Assembly: GCA_023388355.1 (NCBI GenBank) | Contig: JAEWGI010000011.1 | Coordinates: 1-48,831 of the forward strand | Length of the DNA stretch: 48,831 nt | Reading direction: 5' to 3' | Source of the DNA: Pseudomonadota bacterium | Lineage (GTDB): Bacteria; Pseudomonadota; Gammaproteobacteria; Xanthomonadales; Xanthomonadaceae | In this document: one piece after another, positions 23,357 through 31,464 of the stretch | Layout: every line of letters begins with the position of its first letter | Position numbering within the stretch: position 1 is the first letter of the stretch | The notes under the pieces: generated by a model | What the model was told of the DNA's origin: nothing | Databases searched by the model: none | Seen by the model: the letters and a program-made list of their open reading frames with translations, nothing else | Position numbers and translations under genes: made by a program

Positions 23357-24376
23357 ATGGCAGACCAGGAATACACCCCCGAGCAGATCGAGGCACTGAA
23401 GGCAAAGGCACTTTCGCAGCCGCTCGTCACCCACATCTACACCGCCGACCCGTCGGCGCACGTGTTCGAGGGCCGGATCTACATCTATCCCTCCCACGAC
23501 GTCGAGGCCGGCGCGGCGTTCGACGACGACGGCGGCCATTTCCAGATGCGCGACTACCACGTGCTGCGCCAGGACTCGCCGACCGGGCCCGCCACCGACT
23601 GCGGCCTGGCGCTGAGCGTGGAGGACGTGCCCTGGGCCGACCGCCAGATGTGGGCGCCCGATGCGGCGACCCGGGACGGCAAGTACTACCTGTACTTCCC
23701 GGCCAAGCGCGCCGACGGCATCTTCCAGATCGGCGTGGCGGTGGGCGATCGCCCGGAGGGCCCGTTCAAGGCCGAACCCGAACCGATCGAGGGCAGCTAC
23801 TCGATCGACCCCGCGGTTTATGCCGACGAGGATGGCGAGCACTACATCTACTTCGGCGGCATCTGGGGCGGGCAGCTGCAGAAGTACCGCGACAACCGCT
23901 ACGACGCGGCGCACGAGGAGCCGGTCGGCGCCGAGCCGGCGCTGGGCCCGATCGTGGCCCGGCTCACCCCGGACATGAAGCAGTTCGCCGAACCGCCGCG
24001 CGAGGCGAAGATCCTCGACGAAAACGGCCAGCCGCTGCGCGCCGACGACCACGACCGCCGCTATTTCGAGGCGCCGTGGATCCATCGCCACAACGGCCGC
24101 TACTACCTGTCCTACTCGACCGGCAACACGCACTTTCTGTGCTACGCGACCAGCGACAGCCCGTACGGGCCATTCGTCTACCAGGGCAGGATCCTCGAGC
24201 CGGTGGTGGGCTGGACCAGCCACCAGTCGATCGTGGAGTTCGGGGGACGCTGGTGGCTGTACTACCACGACAGCCTGCTGTCGGGCGGGGTGACCCACCT
24301 GCGCTCGGCCAAGGTGGTGGAGATCGAGCACGACGCCGACGGACGCATCCGCACCCTGCATCCCTATGGAGGGTGA
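23357..24376 (+). CDS. Glycoside hydrolase family 43, cytoplasmic beta-xylosidase / arabinofuranosidase-like
   Basis: A 339-residue single-domain GH43 protein. Catalytic residues: Asp31 (YTADPSAH, base), Asp151 (YSIDPAVY) and Glu238 (RYFEAPWIH, acid); MWAPDAATRDGKYYLYFP is the first-blade signature. The short single-domain form differs from the 532-residue GH43 elsewhere in the locus, so it probably has another bond preference, such as arabinose side chains or reducing-end xylose. No signal peptide. It starts 25 bp after the symporter, with CGGAG upstream, and overlaps the next gene's ribosome site. Confidence 0.88.
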   Translation: MADQEYTPEQIEALKAKALSQPLVTHIYTADPSAHVFEGRIYIYPSHDVEAGAAFDDDGGHFQMRDYHVLRQDSPTGPATDCGLALSVEDVPWADRQMWAPDAATRDGKYYLYFPAKRADGIFQIGVAVGDRPEGPFKAEPEPIEGSYSIDPAVYADEDGEHYIYFGGIWGGQLQKYRDNRYDAAHEEPVGAEPALGPIVARLTPDMKQFAEPPREAKILDENGQPLRADDHDRRYFEAPWIHRHNGRYYLSYSTGNTHFLCYATSDSPYGPFVYQGRILEPVVGWTSHQSIVEFGGRWWLYYHDSLLSGGVTHLRSAKVVEIEHDADGRIRTLHPYGG

Positions 24377-24380
24377 GGCG

Positions 24381-25211
24381 ATGGGCAAGGATGCCGGACC
24401 GGAAGCGACTGCGCCGATGGCGCCCGGGCCGCTGCTGACGATCGCCGCGAACGGGCTGGAAGTCGACATCGCCGCGGCCGCGGGCGGGCGCATCGCCCAG
24501 ATCCGCTGCGACGGCGTCGAGCAGCTGGTCGGGCATGGCGAGCACGGCGCCGACAGTGCGCTGGCCTGGGGCAGCTATCCGATGGTGCCCTGGGCCGGGC
24601 GCATCCGCCGCGGCCGCTTCCGGTTCGAGGGCCGCGACTACGAGCTGCCGGTGAACCTGGGCGCGCACGCGATCCACGGCGTCGGCTTCCTGATGCCATG
24701 GCAGGTGCTGGAGCAGGGCCCGGACCACGCCTGGCTGGAGCTGGCCATGCCGGTCGACCATCGCTGGCCGTTCGGCGGAATCGCCGCGCAGCGCTTCGAG
24801 ATTTCGGGGCGTTCGCTGCGGCTGGTGCTGTCGGTGACCGCGGTCGGTCACGCCATGCCGGTGTCGCTGGGCTGGCACCCCTGGTTCCGCAAGCCCGAGC
24901 GGATGGAGTTCGATCCGGAGGCGATGTATCCGCGCGACGAGGACGGCATCGCGGTGCTGCCACCCGGTCCGGTTCCGCCCGGCCCCTGGGACGACTGTTT
25001 CGTCAACGCGCGCGAGGTCGTGCTGCACCGTGCCGGCCAGCGCGTGCGCGTGGCGTCCGAATGCCGCGACTGGGTGGTGTACGACCAGCCGGCACACGCC
25101 ACCTGCGTCGAACCGCAGACTGCGCCGCCGGACGCGTTCAACCTGCAGCCCGGGCAGATGCTGCGCCCGGGGGAAACGCTCACCGCGCGCTGCTCGCTGC
25201 GCTGGGACTGA
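24381..25211 (+). CDS. Aldose 1-epimerase (mutarotase) family protein
   Basis: A 276-residue beta-sandwich protein of the aldose 1-epimerase family. Landmarks: GGRIAQIRCDG, the WGSYPMVPWAGRIRRGRF stretch (binding Arg), a HAIHGVGF motif with the usual His, and SLGWHPWF with a second His. It speeds conversion between alpha and beta sugar anomers, here probably xylose, arabinose or galactose released by the adjacent GH43. ATG 24381 is preferred because GGAGGGTGAG precedes it; the ATG at 24366 would overlap the GH43 stop by 11 bases. Last gene of the rightward xylan unit. Confidence 0.85.
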   Translation: MGKDAGPEATAPMAPGPLLTIAANGLEVDIAAAAGGRIAQIRCDGVEQLVGHGEHGADSALAWGSYPMVPWAGRIRRGRFRFEGRDYELPVNLGAHAIHGVGFLMPWQVLEQGPDHAWLELAMPVDHRWPFGGIAAQRFEISGRSLRLVLSVTAVGHAMPVSLGWHPWFRKPERMEFDPEAMYPRDEDGIAVLPPGPVPPGPWDDCFVNAREVVLHRAGQRVRVASECRDWVVYDQPAHATCVEPQTAPPDAFNLQPGQMLRPGETLTARCSLRWD

Positions 25212-25231
25212 GCGCGCGGACCGACACCCCA

Positions 25232-25257
25232 ACGCGCCGGGGGTCGTCCCGGCGCGT
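25232..25257 (+). terminator. Strong hairpin after the xylan locus
   Basis: A perfect 10-bp stem, ACGCGCCGGG / CCCGGCGCGT, with a six-base loop, 20 bp after the epimerase stop. No U-tract follows, so it may stabilise the mRNA 3' end or act with Rho rather than terminate on its own. Confidence 0.5.
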
Positions 25258-25426
25258 GGCGTCTCGCAGCTGAAGTGCCTGCGCGCCGGGTTGCGACGAT
25301 CCGTCCCGATGAACGCTCCACGCCGCGCTCACGCCGGCTGCGCGCCGGGTTAACCGCGGTCCTCCTAGCGTTGCGGCAAAGGCGTGCAGCGTGCGCGCCG
25401 GACCCAAGACCCAAGGAGAACACATC

Positions 25427-25798
25427 ATGTCTTCGACCCGAACCCGTACCACCCTGCGAGTTCTTGCCGTGGCCCTGCTGGCCGGCGCGGTCGGTACCGC
25501 GGTGGCCGACAACCCGGACACCAAGGAGCGCGAGGATCGCAAGATGACCGAACGCGAGTCCAGCCAGCCGGTGGACGACACCTGGATCACCACCAAGGTC
25601 AAGGCCGACCTGCTTGCCACCAGCGACGTCTCGGGCCTCGAGCTCAACGTCGAAACGGTCGAAGGCGTGGTATCGCTGACCGGCGACGTGGACAGCCAGG
25701 CCGAGGCCGATCGCGCGATTGCCGTTGCCAAGGGCATCGAGGGCGTGACCCGCGTCGACAGCAGCGGCATCAAGGTGAACCCCGACAACGACAACTGA
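25427..25798 (+). CDS. BON-domain periplasmic protein (OsmY-like)
   Basis: A 123-residue protein with a signal peptide (cleavage near AVADNP) and one BON domain (about 50-118): DDTWITTKVKADLLATSDVS, then VSLTGDVDSQAEADRAIAVA. BON domains bind membranes or lipids and occur in stress-induced periplasmic proteins such as OsmY. AAGGAGAA lies nine bases before the ATG. It is a single gene between hairpins, so independently transcribed. Regulation by stress is family knowledge, not seen here. Confidence 0.85.
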   Translation: MSSTRTRTTLRVLAVALLAGAVGTAVADNPDTKEREDRKMTERESSQPVDDTWITTKVKADLLATSDVSGLELNVETVEGVVSLTGDVDSQAEADRAIAVAKGIEGVTRVDSSGIKVNPDNDN

Positions 25799-25871
25799 TC
25801 CACGCTTCAGCAACCATCACCATCGACGACGTCCTGCTGGACATGGCGGGACCTGCTGGACATGCACAACG

Positions 25872-25896
25872 GGCCCCTCCTCTGGAGGGGCCTTTG
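25872..25896 (+). terminator. Terminator after the BON gene
   Basis: GGCCCCTCC (25872-25880), loop TCT, GGAGGGGCC (25884-25892), then TTTGC. It lies about 74 bp after the stop codon. Confidence 0.7.
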
Positions 25897-25920
25897 CGTT
25901 GGGGAGGCGGGAGTCACAGC

Positions 25921-26291
25921 TGAAGCGGAGGAGGGAGCGCAACGGAGGCGGCCGCACGCCTTTCTCCTCCCTCCGCGCAGCGGGGGGAGGCTGGGAGGGG
26001 GGCGGCCTCCGGTTGCATCGTGGCTGCCCCTGCCCCCACCCCGGCCCACCCCCGCAAGCGGAGGAGGGAGCGAGGCGGCAGCGATGTCGGCAGCTCTGCT
26101 CCTCCCTCCGCGCAGCGGGGGGAGGCTGGGAGGGGGGCGGCCTCCGGTCGCATCGTGGCTGTCCGTGCCCCCACCCCGGCCCTCCCCCGCAAGCGGAGGA
26201 GGGAGCGAGGCGGCAGCTGATGTCGGCAGCTCTGCTCCTCCCTCCGCGCAGCGGGGGGAGGCCGGGAGGGGGGCGCCCTCCGGTCACATCG
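25921..26291. repeat. Tandem array of an approximately 135-bp repeat (about 2.7 copies)
   Basis: Units begin with CTCCTCCCTCCGCGCAGCGG at 25964, 26099 and 26235 (periods 135 and 136), with a partial unit before the first and a truncated third. Each unit has two blocks: a palindromic CCTCC-CGCGCAGCG-GGGGGAGG block with GGCTGGGAGGGGGGCGGCC, and a block CCCACCCCGGCCC plus CCCCCGCAAGCGGAGGAGGG. The second block matches the 3' end of the 241-bp repeat. Too long, with no spacers and too few units, to be CRISPR. Confidence 0.85.
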
Positions 26292-26304
26292 CGGTGAAGA
26301 CGGA

Positions 26305-26333
26305 CACAAAAAACCCCGCACATGGCGGGGTTT
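26305..26333 (-). terminator. Rho-independent terminator of tRNA-Leu
   Basis: On the minus strand, AAACCCCGC / GCGGGGTTT with a five-base loop, followed by six T (26313-26308). It lies 34 bp beyond the tRNA 3' end. Confidence 0.85.
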
Positions 26334-26366
26334 CATCGTGGCCGTCACTTGATACCGGCCGCATGC

Positions 26367-26451
<85 letters not shown>

Positions 26452-26528
26452 AGGTGGCCGCGTATGTTGCGGTGCGGCCGCGTCAAAGTCAACGCTCCTC
26501 CACCGGCCGGATACACGGCACGTGTAAC

Positions 26529-28916
26529 ATGCCACCGATGGCAAAAACACCAGGCAAGCGCGGCCCTGGCCGCGGCACGGATCGTGGCGATACCGCCGCG
26601 CGCGGCAAGGGAACACGGGGCGCGGGCGGCGCCCGGGACGCCGCGGGGGCGGGGAAGGCGGGCGCCAGGTCCGTCCCCGGCGGCAAGAAGCGGGGCGGCT
26701 TCAAGGATCCGCAAGCGCGCCGCGAGGCGGAGCGCTACGAGCACCCGATCGCCAGCCGCGAGGCGATCCTCCAGCTGCTGTCCACGGCCGATGGCCCGCT
26801 GACGGCGGCCTCGCTGGCCGAACGCCTGGAGCTGACCGCGCCCGACCGCGCCGAGGCGCTTGCCAAGCGCCTGGCGGCAATGGTGCGCGACGGCCAGCTG
26901 CTGCAGAACCGGCGTGGCGGCTACGTCCCGGCCGAACAGCTGGACCTGATTTCCGGAACGATCATCGCCAACCCCGACGGGTTCGGCTTCCTGCGCCCCG
27001 ACAGCGGCGTGGGCGACGACCTGTTCCTGCCGCCGGCGGAAATGCGCAAGGTGATGCACGGCGACCGGGCCATGGCCAGCGTCACCGGGCTCGACCGCCG
27101 CGGCCGCCGCGAAGGCGTGGTGGTGGAGGTGCTCGAGCGCCGGCTCAACCGGCTGATCGGGCGCTTCACGGTGGAGTCGGGGATCAGCTACGTGGTGCCC
27201 GACGACCGCCGCATCCAGCGCAACATCCAGATCCCGTCCGATGCGCGCCTGGAGGCGCAGCACGGGCAGCTGGTGGTGTGCGAGATCACCAGTCCGGCCG
27301 ACAACCGCCGGCCGCCGATCGGCAGGATCCTGACCGTGCTGGGCGATGCGCTCACCCCGTCGCTGGTGGTCGAGGCCGCGATCCACGGCCACGAGCTGCC
27401 GCATGAGTTCCCGCCCGGGGTGCTGGCCGAGGCGACCGCGGTGCCGCTGGAGGTGGATGCGCAGGCCGCGGCAGGCCGCGTCGACCTGCGCGAACTGCCG
27501 CTGGTCACCATCGACGGCGAGGACGCGAAGGACTTCGACGATGCGGTGTACTGCGAGCCCAGCCGTCGCGGCTTCCGGCTGGTGGTCGCGATCGCCGATG
27601 TGTCGAGCTACGTGCGTCCGGGGCAGCCGCTGGACGACGAGGCGCAGCTGCGTGCGACCAGCGTTTATTTTCCCGGGTTCGTGGTGCCGATGCTGCCCGA
27701 GACCCTGTCCAACGGCATCTGCTCGCTCAATCCCCGCGTCGACCGGCTGTGCTTCGTCTGCGACATGCAGGTCGACCGCGAAGGCGAGGTGGTCGAGTCG
27801 AAGTTCTACGAGGCGGTGATGCGCTCGCACGCGCGCCTGACCTATACCCAGGTGTGGAGGGCGGTGGGCGAGGGCGACATCGAGGCGCGCGAACAGGTGG
27901 CATCGCTGCTGCCGCAGGTCGAGCGCCTGCACCAGCTGTACAAGGTGCTGGCCAAGGCGCGCGCGAAGCGTGGCGCGATCGAGTTCGAATCGTCCGAAGT
28001 GCGCTTCGTGCTGGACAACCGCGGCGAGGTCACCCAGGCCGGGATGCTGGTGCGCAACGACGCGCACAAGTTGATCGAGGAGTGCATGATCGCGGCCAAC
28101 GTCGAGGCCGCGAAGTTCCTGCTCGACGCCGGGATTCCCGCGCCCTACCGCATCCACGACAAGCCGCCCGAATCCAAGTACGCCGACCTGCTCGAATTCC
28201 TCAAGGAGTTCGCGCTGCGCATGCCGCCCTGGGGCCGCCTGCAGCCGAAGGACTTCGCCAGCCTGCTCAAGAAGGTGCGAGACCGTCCCGACGCGACCCT
28301 GCTCGAATCGGTGATCCTGCGCAGCCAGAGCCAGGCGGTGTATTCGCCCGACAACATCGGCCACTTCGGCCTGGCGCTGCAGGCCTATGCGCACTTCACC
28401 TCGCCGATCCGCCGCTATCCGGACCTGCTGGTGCACCGCGCGATCAAGCATGCGCTCGGCCGCGGCCGGCGCGAGAATTTCCACAGTCCGCGCGAGATGG
28501 CGACCCTGGCCCTGCAGTGCTCCGAGCGCGAGCGCCGCGCCGACGAGGCCGAGCGCGAGGTGGACGAGCGCTACCGCGCGGCCTGGATGGAGCAGCACGT
28601 GGGCGGCGAGTTCGACGGCACCATCAGCGGCGTGACCAGCTTCGGCCTGTTCGTCGAGCTCGACCAGTCCAAGGTCAACGGCCTGGTCCACGTCACCCAG
28701 TTGCCCAACGACTTCTATCACTTCGACCCGGTGCGCAAGACCCTCACCGGCGAGCGCGTCGGACGCGAGTTCCGCCTCGGCGACCGGGTCCGGATCGTGG
28801 TGCTCAAGGCCAGCCTGGAAGAGCGCAAGATCGACTTCCGCCTGGCCGAGGAGCGCGGCGCCAAGCCGCTGCTGCCGCGCGGCCGGCCGGCGAAGCGGGT
28901 CAAGAAGAAGTATTGA
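26529..28916 (+). CDS. rnr: Ribonuclease R (VacB)
   Basis: A 795-residue 3'-5' exoribonuclease of the RNB family. Order: a basic Gly/Ala/Arg-rich N-terminal tail (about 1-70); a winged helix-turn-helix (HPIASREAILQLLSTADGPL); cold-shock domains (SGTIIANPDGFGFLRPD); the RNB catalytic centre with GEDAKDFDDAVY; and a C-terminal S1 domain (FDGTISGVTSFGLFVELDQS) ending in a basic tail. It degrades structured RNA, including rRNA and mRNA during stress and quality control. In E. coli rnr and rlmB are likewise adjacent. Start could be ATG 26529 or 26538 (MAKTPGKRG); the N-terminal basic tail is longer than in E. coli. Confidence 0.93.
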   Translation: MPPMAKTPGKRGPGRGTDRGDTAARGKGTRGAGGARDAAGAGKAGARSVPGGKKRGGFKDPQARREAERYEHPIASREAILQLLSTADGPLTAASLAERLELTAPDRAEALAKRLAAMVRDGQLLQNRRGGYVPAEQLDLISGTIIANPDGFGFLRPDSGVGDDLFLPPAEMRKVMHGDRAMASVTGLDRRGRREGVVVEVLERRLNRLIGRFTVESGISYVVPDDRRIQRNIQIPSDARLEAQHGQLVVCEITSPADNRRPPIGRILTVLGDALTPSLVVEAAIHGHELPHEFPPGVLAEATAVPLEVDAQAAAGRVDLRELPLVTIDGEDAKDFDDAVYCEPSRRGFRLVVAIADVSSYVRPGQPLDDEAQLRATSVYFPGFVVPMLPETLSNGICSLNPRVDRLCFVCDMQVDREGEVVESKFYEAVMRSHARLTYTQVWRAVGEGDIEAREQVASLLPQVERLHQLYKVLAKARAKRGAIEFESSEVRFVLDNRGEVTQAGMLVRNDAHKLIEECMIAANVEAAKFLLDAGIPAPYRIHDKPPESKYADLLEFLKEFALRMPPWGRLQPKDFASLLKKVRDRPDATLLESVILRSQSQAVYSPDNIGHFGLALQAYAHFTSPIRRYPDLLVHRAIKHALGRGRRENFHSPREMATLALQCSERERRADEAEREVDERYRAAWMEQHVGGEFDGTISGVTSFGLFVELDQSKVNGLVHVTQLPNDFYHFDPVRKTLTGERVGREFRLGDRVRIVVLKASLEERKIDFRLAEERGAKPLLPRGRPAKRVKKKY

Positions 28917-29010
28917 TCGGGCGAGGGAATTCGGGACCAAGGGTCTGGGATCGGTAAAATCCAGGCTCCGCTTGTCCGAATCCCCGATCCCCAATCTCGA
29001 ATCCCCCCGC

Positions 29011-29772
29011 ATGTCAAAACAGAACCAGTGGATCGTCGGCATCAATGCCGTTGCCGCAGCGGTCGAACACGACGCCGGACACGTGCGCGAGGTGCTGGTC
29101 GAGGCCGGGGCGAAGAATCCGCGCCTGGCCGAGATCGAGCAGCTGGCGCGACGGCGCGACATCGATGTGCGCCGGGTCGCGCAGCAGGCGCTGGCGGGTG
29201 TCGCCGGCGCCACCCGGCACCAGGGCGTGGCGGCGCGCTACGCGGCGGCGAAAACCTGGGACGAGCATGATCTGGACGGACTGGTCGAGCAGGCCGGAGG
29301 ACGCGCGCTGCTGCTGGTGCTCGACGGCGTGCAGGATCCGCACAACCTGGGCGCCTGCCTGCGCAGCGCGGCGGCCGCCGGCGCCACCGCGGTGGTGATC
29401 CCGAAGGACAAGGCGGTGCAGGTCAATGCCACGGTGCGCAAGACCTCGGCCGGCGCCGCCGACAGCGTCCCGGTGGTGCGCGTGACCAACCTTTCGCGCA
29501 CGCTGGCGGAGCTGCAGAAGCAGGGCGTGTGGATCTACGGCCTGGTGGGCGATGCGGGCGCGTCGCTGTACGCACTCGACCTCAAGGGCAACGTCGCGCT
29601 GGTGCTGGGCGGCGAGGCCGACGGCCTGCGGCGGCTCACCCGCGAGCACTGCGACCAGCTGGTGTCGATCCCGATGCCGGGAATCGAAACTTCTCCCGGC
29701 GTGGAGAGTCTGAATGTTTCGGTGGCCGCCGGCGTGACGCTGTTCGAGGCGGTGCGCCAGCGCGGCAGCTGA
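29011..29772 (+). CDS. rlmB: 23S rRNA (guanosine-2'-O)-methyltransferase RlmB
   Basis: A 253-residue SpoU/TrmH-type enzyme. An N-terminal substrate-binding domain (IVGINAVAAAVEHDAGHVRE) is followed by the knotted SPOUT domain with its three motifs: LDGVQDPHNLGACLRSAAAAG, LVLGGEADGLRRL and IPMPGIETSPGVESLNVSVA. It adds a 2'-O-methyl group to G2251 (E. coli numbering) in the ribosomal P-loop. It follows rnr on the same strand after 94 bp. ATG 29011 is chosen at the conserved start; there is no strong ribosome site. Confidence 0.93.
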   Translation: MSKQNQWIVGINAVAAAVEHDAGHVREVLVEAGAKNPRLAEIEQLARRRDIDVRRVAQQALAGVAGATRHQGVAARYAAAKTWDEHDLDGLVEQAGGRALLLVLDGVQDPHNLGACLRSAAAAGATAVVIPKDKAVQVNATVRKTSAGAADSVPVVRVTNLSRTLAELQKQGVWIYGLVGDAGASLYALDLKGNVALVLGGEADGLRRLTREHCDQLVSIPMPGIETSPGVESLNVSVAAGVTLFEAVRQRGS

Positions 29773-29787
29773 AACGGGAGCAGGACG

Positions 29788-30051
29788 ATGGCGACGTTGA
29801 CTTCGCTGCAGTGGCAGGACTGGCTGGGGCTGGCGGGCGCGGGCCTGCTGCTGGTGACGCTGTTCCTGCACTCCTTCGCACCGCGCGTGGACGCCGGCCG
29901 CTGGCGCGCGCTGCTCGGCCTGCTGGGCGCGGCGGCGCTGCTGCCCGCGGCGTGGCTGGCGTTCCGCGCGCCGCTGTTCTTCCTGCTGGTGGGCTGGGTC
30001 CTGGTCTGCGCGCTGCGCCTGCTGCGCGCGCCCACGGCGCGACGCGACTGA
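29788..30051 (+). CDS. Small membrane protein of unknown function
   Basis: An 87-residue protein that is nearly all membrane: hydrophobic segments at about 12-30, 40-58 and 62-80, the last ending in [11 protein letters not shown] (positive, cytoplasmic). GGGAGCAGG precedes the ATG. It starts 15 bp after rlmB and is probably co-transcribed with it. No family recognised. Confidence 0.6.
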   Translation: MATLTSLQWQDWLGLAGAGLLLVTLFLHSFAPRVDAGRWRALLGLLGAAALLPAAWLAFRAPLFFLLVGWVLVCALRLLRAPTARRD

Positions 30052-30112
30052 GCCGGCCCGCAGGTCAGCGCCGGGTCAGCCTGCCGCGCCGGTGCGGTGC
30101 GAGGATGGCTCC

Positions 30113-30170
30113 CGCGCGAGGACGACCCCGCGCGACGCGCTGCAGGCGTCGCCTTCCCGGGGACGACCCC
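30113..30170 (+). promoter_or_regulatory. Guanidine-II (mini-ykkC) riboswitch
   Basis: Two hairpins, each with the diagnostic ACGA (ACGR) loop. Hairpin 1: CGCGCGAGG (30113-30121), ACGA, then CCCCGCGCG (30126-30134), with one A/C mismatch. Hairpin 2: GGGG (30159-30162), ACGA, CCCC (30167-30170). They are 24 nt apart, and the ribosome site GGAGG (30181-30185) follows just before the sugE start. In mini-ykkC RNAs guanidinium binding to the paired loops exposes the ribosome site and turns translation on. The next gene is the cognate exporter, which strongly supports the call. Confidence 0.9.
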
Positions 30171-30193
30171 ATCGATCGATGGAGGTTGAACCC

Positions 30194-30514
30194 ATGTCCT
30201 GGATCATTCTTGTCCTGGCCGGCCTGTTCGAAATCGGCTGGGCGATCGGGCTCAAGTACACCGAAGGCTTCACCCGCCTGTGGCCCACGCTTGGCACGGT
30301 GGCGGCGATGGCGGCAAGCCTGTTCCTGCTCGGCATTGCGATGAAGTCGCTGCCGGTGGGCACCGCCTACGCGGTCTGGGTTGGCGTGGGCGCGGTGGGC
30401 ACGGCGATCCTTGGCATGGTGCTGCTGGGCGAGCCCGCGAACGCGGGCCGCATGACCAGCCTGGGCCTGATCGTGGCCGGCATCGTCGGACTCAGGCTGG
30501 CATCGCCGGCCTGA
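30194..30514 (+). CDS. gdx: Guanidinium exporter of the SMR family (SugE/Gdx)
   Basis: A 106-residue inner-membrane protein with four helices, starting [20 protein letters not shown]. Glu13 is the conserved proton/substrate-coupling residue, and [14 protein letters not shown] and [17 protein letters not shown] mark the SugE/Gdx branch rather than the EmrE drug-export branch. Gdx proteins work as dual-topology dimers exchanging guanidinium for protons. The guanidine-II riboswitch directly upstream fixes the physiological role better than the older name sugE. ATG 30194 is placed nine bases after GGAGG. Confidence 0.92.
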   Translation: MSWIILVLAGLFEIGWAIGLKYTEGFTRLWPTLGTVAAMAASLFLLGIAMKSLPVGTAYAVWVGVGAVGTAILGMVLLGEPANAGRMTSLGLIVAGIVGLRLASPA

Positions 30515-30539
30515 GCCCCGCGCGCCCCGCCTGCGGCGC

Positions 30540-31391
30540 TCAGTCGTCGGTGTCGCCGCGATGGTCGCGCTTGCCCTGGTTGATCCGGTCGCGGGTGCTG
30601 CTGCTGCCCTGGATGGCCGGGATGCGCGCCTCGGCCGCGTGCAGCCGCAGCGCGCGGCGCCGGGCGGCGTTGGACTGGTAGCCCGGCTCCCCCTCGCCGG
30701 GCGCGACGCCGGCGGCCAGGTCCTGCCAGGGCTTGGGTTCGGCGTCGTGCGCCTGCTTGGCTTCAAGCAGGGCCCGGGTCTGCTCCAGAGCGCGTTCAGG
30801 GGTAATGCCGCGGCTGCGCGAGGCCTTGCCGGTCGCGCGCCCGCGTGCAGCCGTGGACGAAGACTTCTTCTTCGTGGCCGCAGCCTTCTTCGCGGCCGTC
30901 GCGCGCTTGCCGGACGCTGCGGGAGCGGCGGTCTTCGCTCCCGCCTTCTTCGCCGTCTTCCTGACGGCTTTTGTCGTCGTCTTCGCCGCTGCCTTCCCGG
31001 CCGTCCCCCTTGTTGCCTTTTTCGCGACTTTCGCCCTCTTTGCGGGCGCCTTCGTCGCCGCCTTCGCCGTCGGGCGCCCGGCCGCGCGCTCGACCTCCTT
31101 CAGCCTGCCCTCGAAGCGCTTGAGGATGTCCGCCATCAGCCCGGCCTTGTCCTTGCTGCGCTGGTTGGCCTGGCCGCTGGCGCCGCGCTTGCTTCCGGTG
31201 CGTTCGCGCGAGGCCAGCTTGTGTTTCTGCACCAGGTCGCGGGCGCGATCGCGGGCGGTCCGGGCGCGGGTGATGCGGGATGCAAGGGCCTTTGCGTCGA
31301 GGGCGCGCAATCCGTTGATCCGGCTGTCGTCGTACAGTGCCATTTCCTTCTGGTTGAGCAGGCGGCTGGCCTGGGCACGGGTAATCGGCAT
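30540..31391 (-). CDS. Lys/Ala-rich histone-H1-like (AlgP-type) protein
   Basis: A 283-residue, strongly basic protein. The N-terminal third is ordered-looking and helical (ITRAQASRLLNQKEMALYDD, MADILKRFEGRLKEVERAAG). A central tail (about 108-200) consists of Lys/Ala/Thr repeats such as KKAGAKTAAPAASGKRATAA, like eukaryotic histone H1 tails and Pseudomonas AlgP. The C-terminal third is again ordered (ITPERALEQTRALLEAKQAH). Probable DNA- or RNA-binding nucleoid protein; function inferred from composition only. GGAG lies eight bases before the ATG. Repeat number in the tail is probably variable between strains. Confidence 0.65.
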   Translation of the reverse strand: MPITRAQASRLLNQKEMALYDDSRINGLRALDAKALASRITRARTARDRARDLVQKHKLASRERTGSKRGASGQANQRSKDKAGLMADILKRFEGRLKEVERAAGRPTAKAATKAPAKRAKVAKKATRGTAGKAAAKTTTKAVRKTAKKAGAKTAAPAASGKRATAAKKAAATKKKSSSTAARGRATGKASRSRGITPERALEQTRALLEAKQAHDAEPKPWQDLAAGVAPGEGEPGYQSNAARRRALRLHAAEARIPAIQGSSSTRDRINQGKRDHRGDTDD

Positions 31392-31464
31392 GCGGCTTCT
31401 CCGGAGGATGGACATCCGGGAGTGGAACACGGGCGATGTTCAGCCCGGGTCTAGACGACCGGCA

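Larger units (their letters stand above)
25799..26366. other. Repeat-rich spacer between the BON gene and tRNA-Leu
   Basis: No credible gene. Contains the BON terminator, about three tandem copies of a 135-bp repeat, and the tRNA-Leu terminator; each is listed separately. Confidence 0.7.

Noticed and set aside
25262..25420. Gene or riboswitch upstream of the BON protein
   Set aside because: GC-rich spacer with a few short palindromes but no conserved loop motif or credible codon pattern.
25921..26291. CRISPR array
   Set aside because: Unit length is about 135 bp, fewer than three units, no unique spacers and no cas genes.
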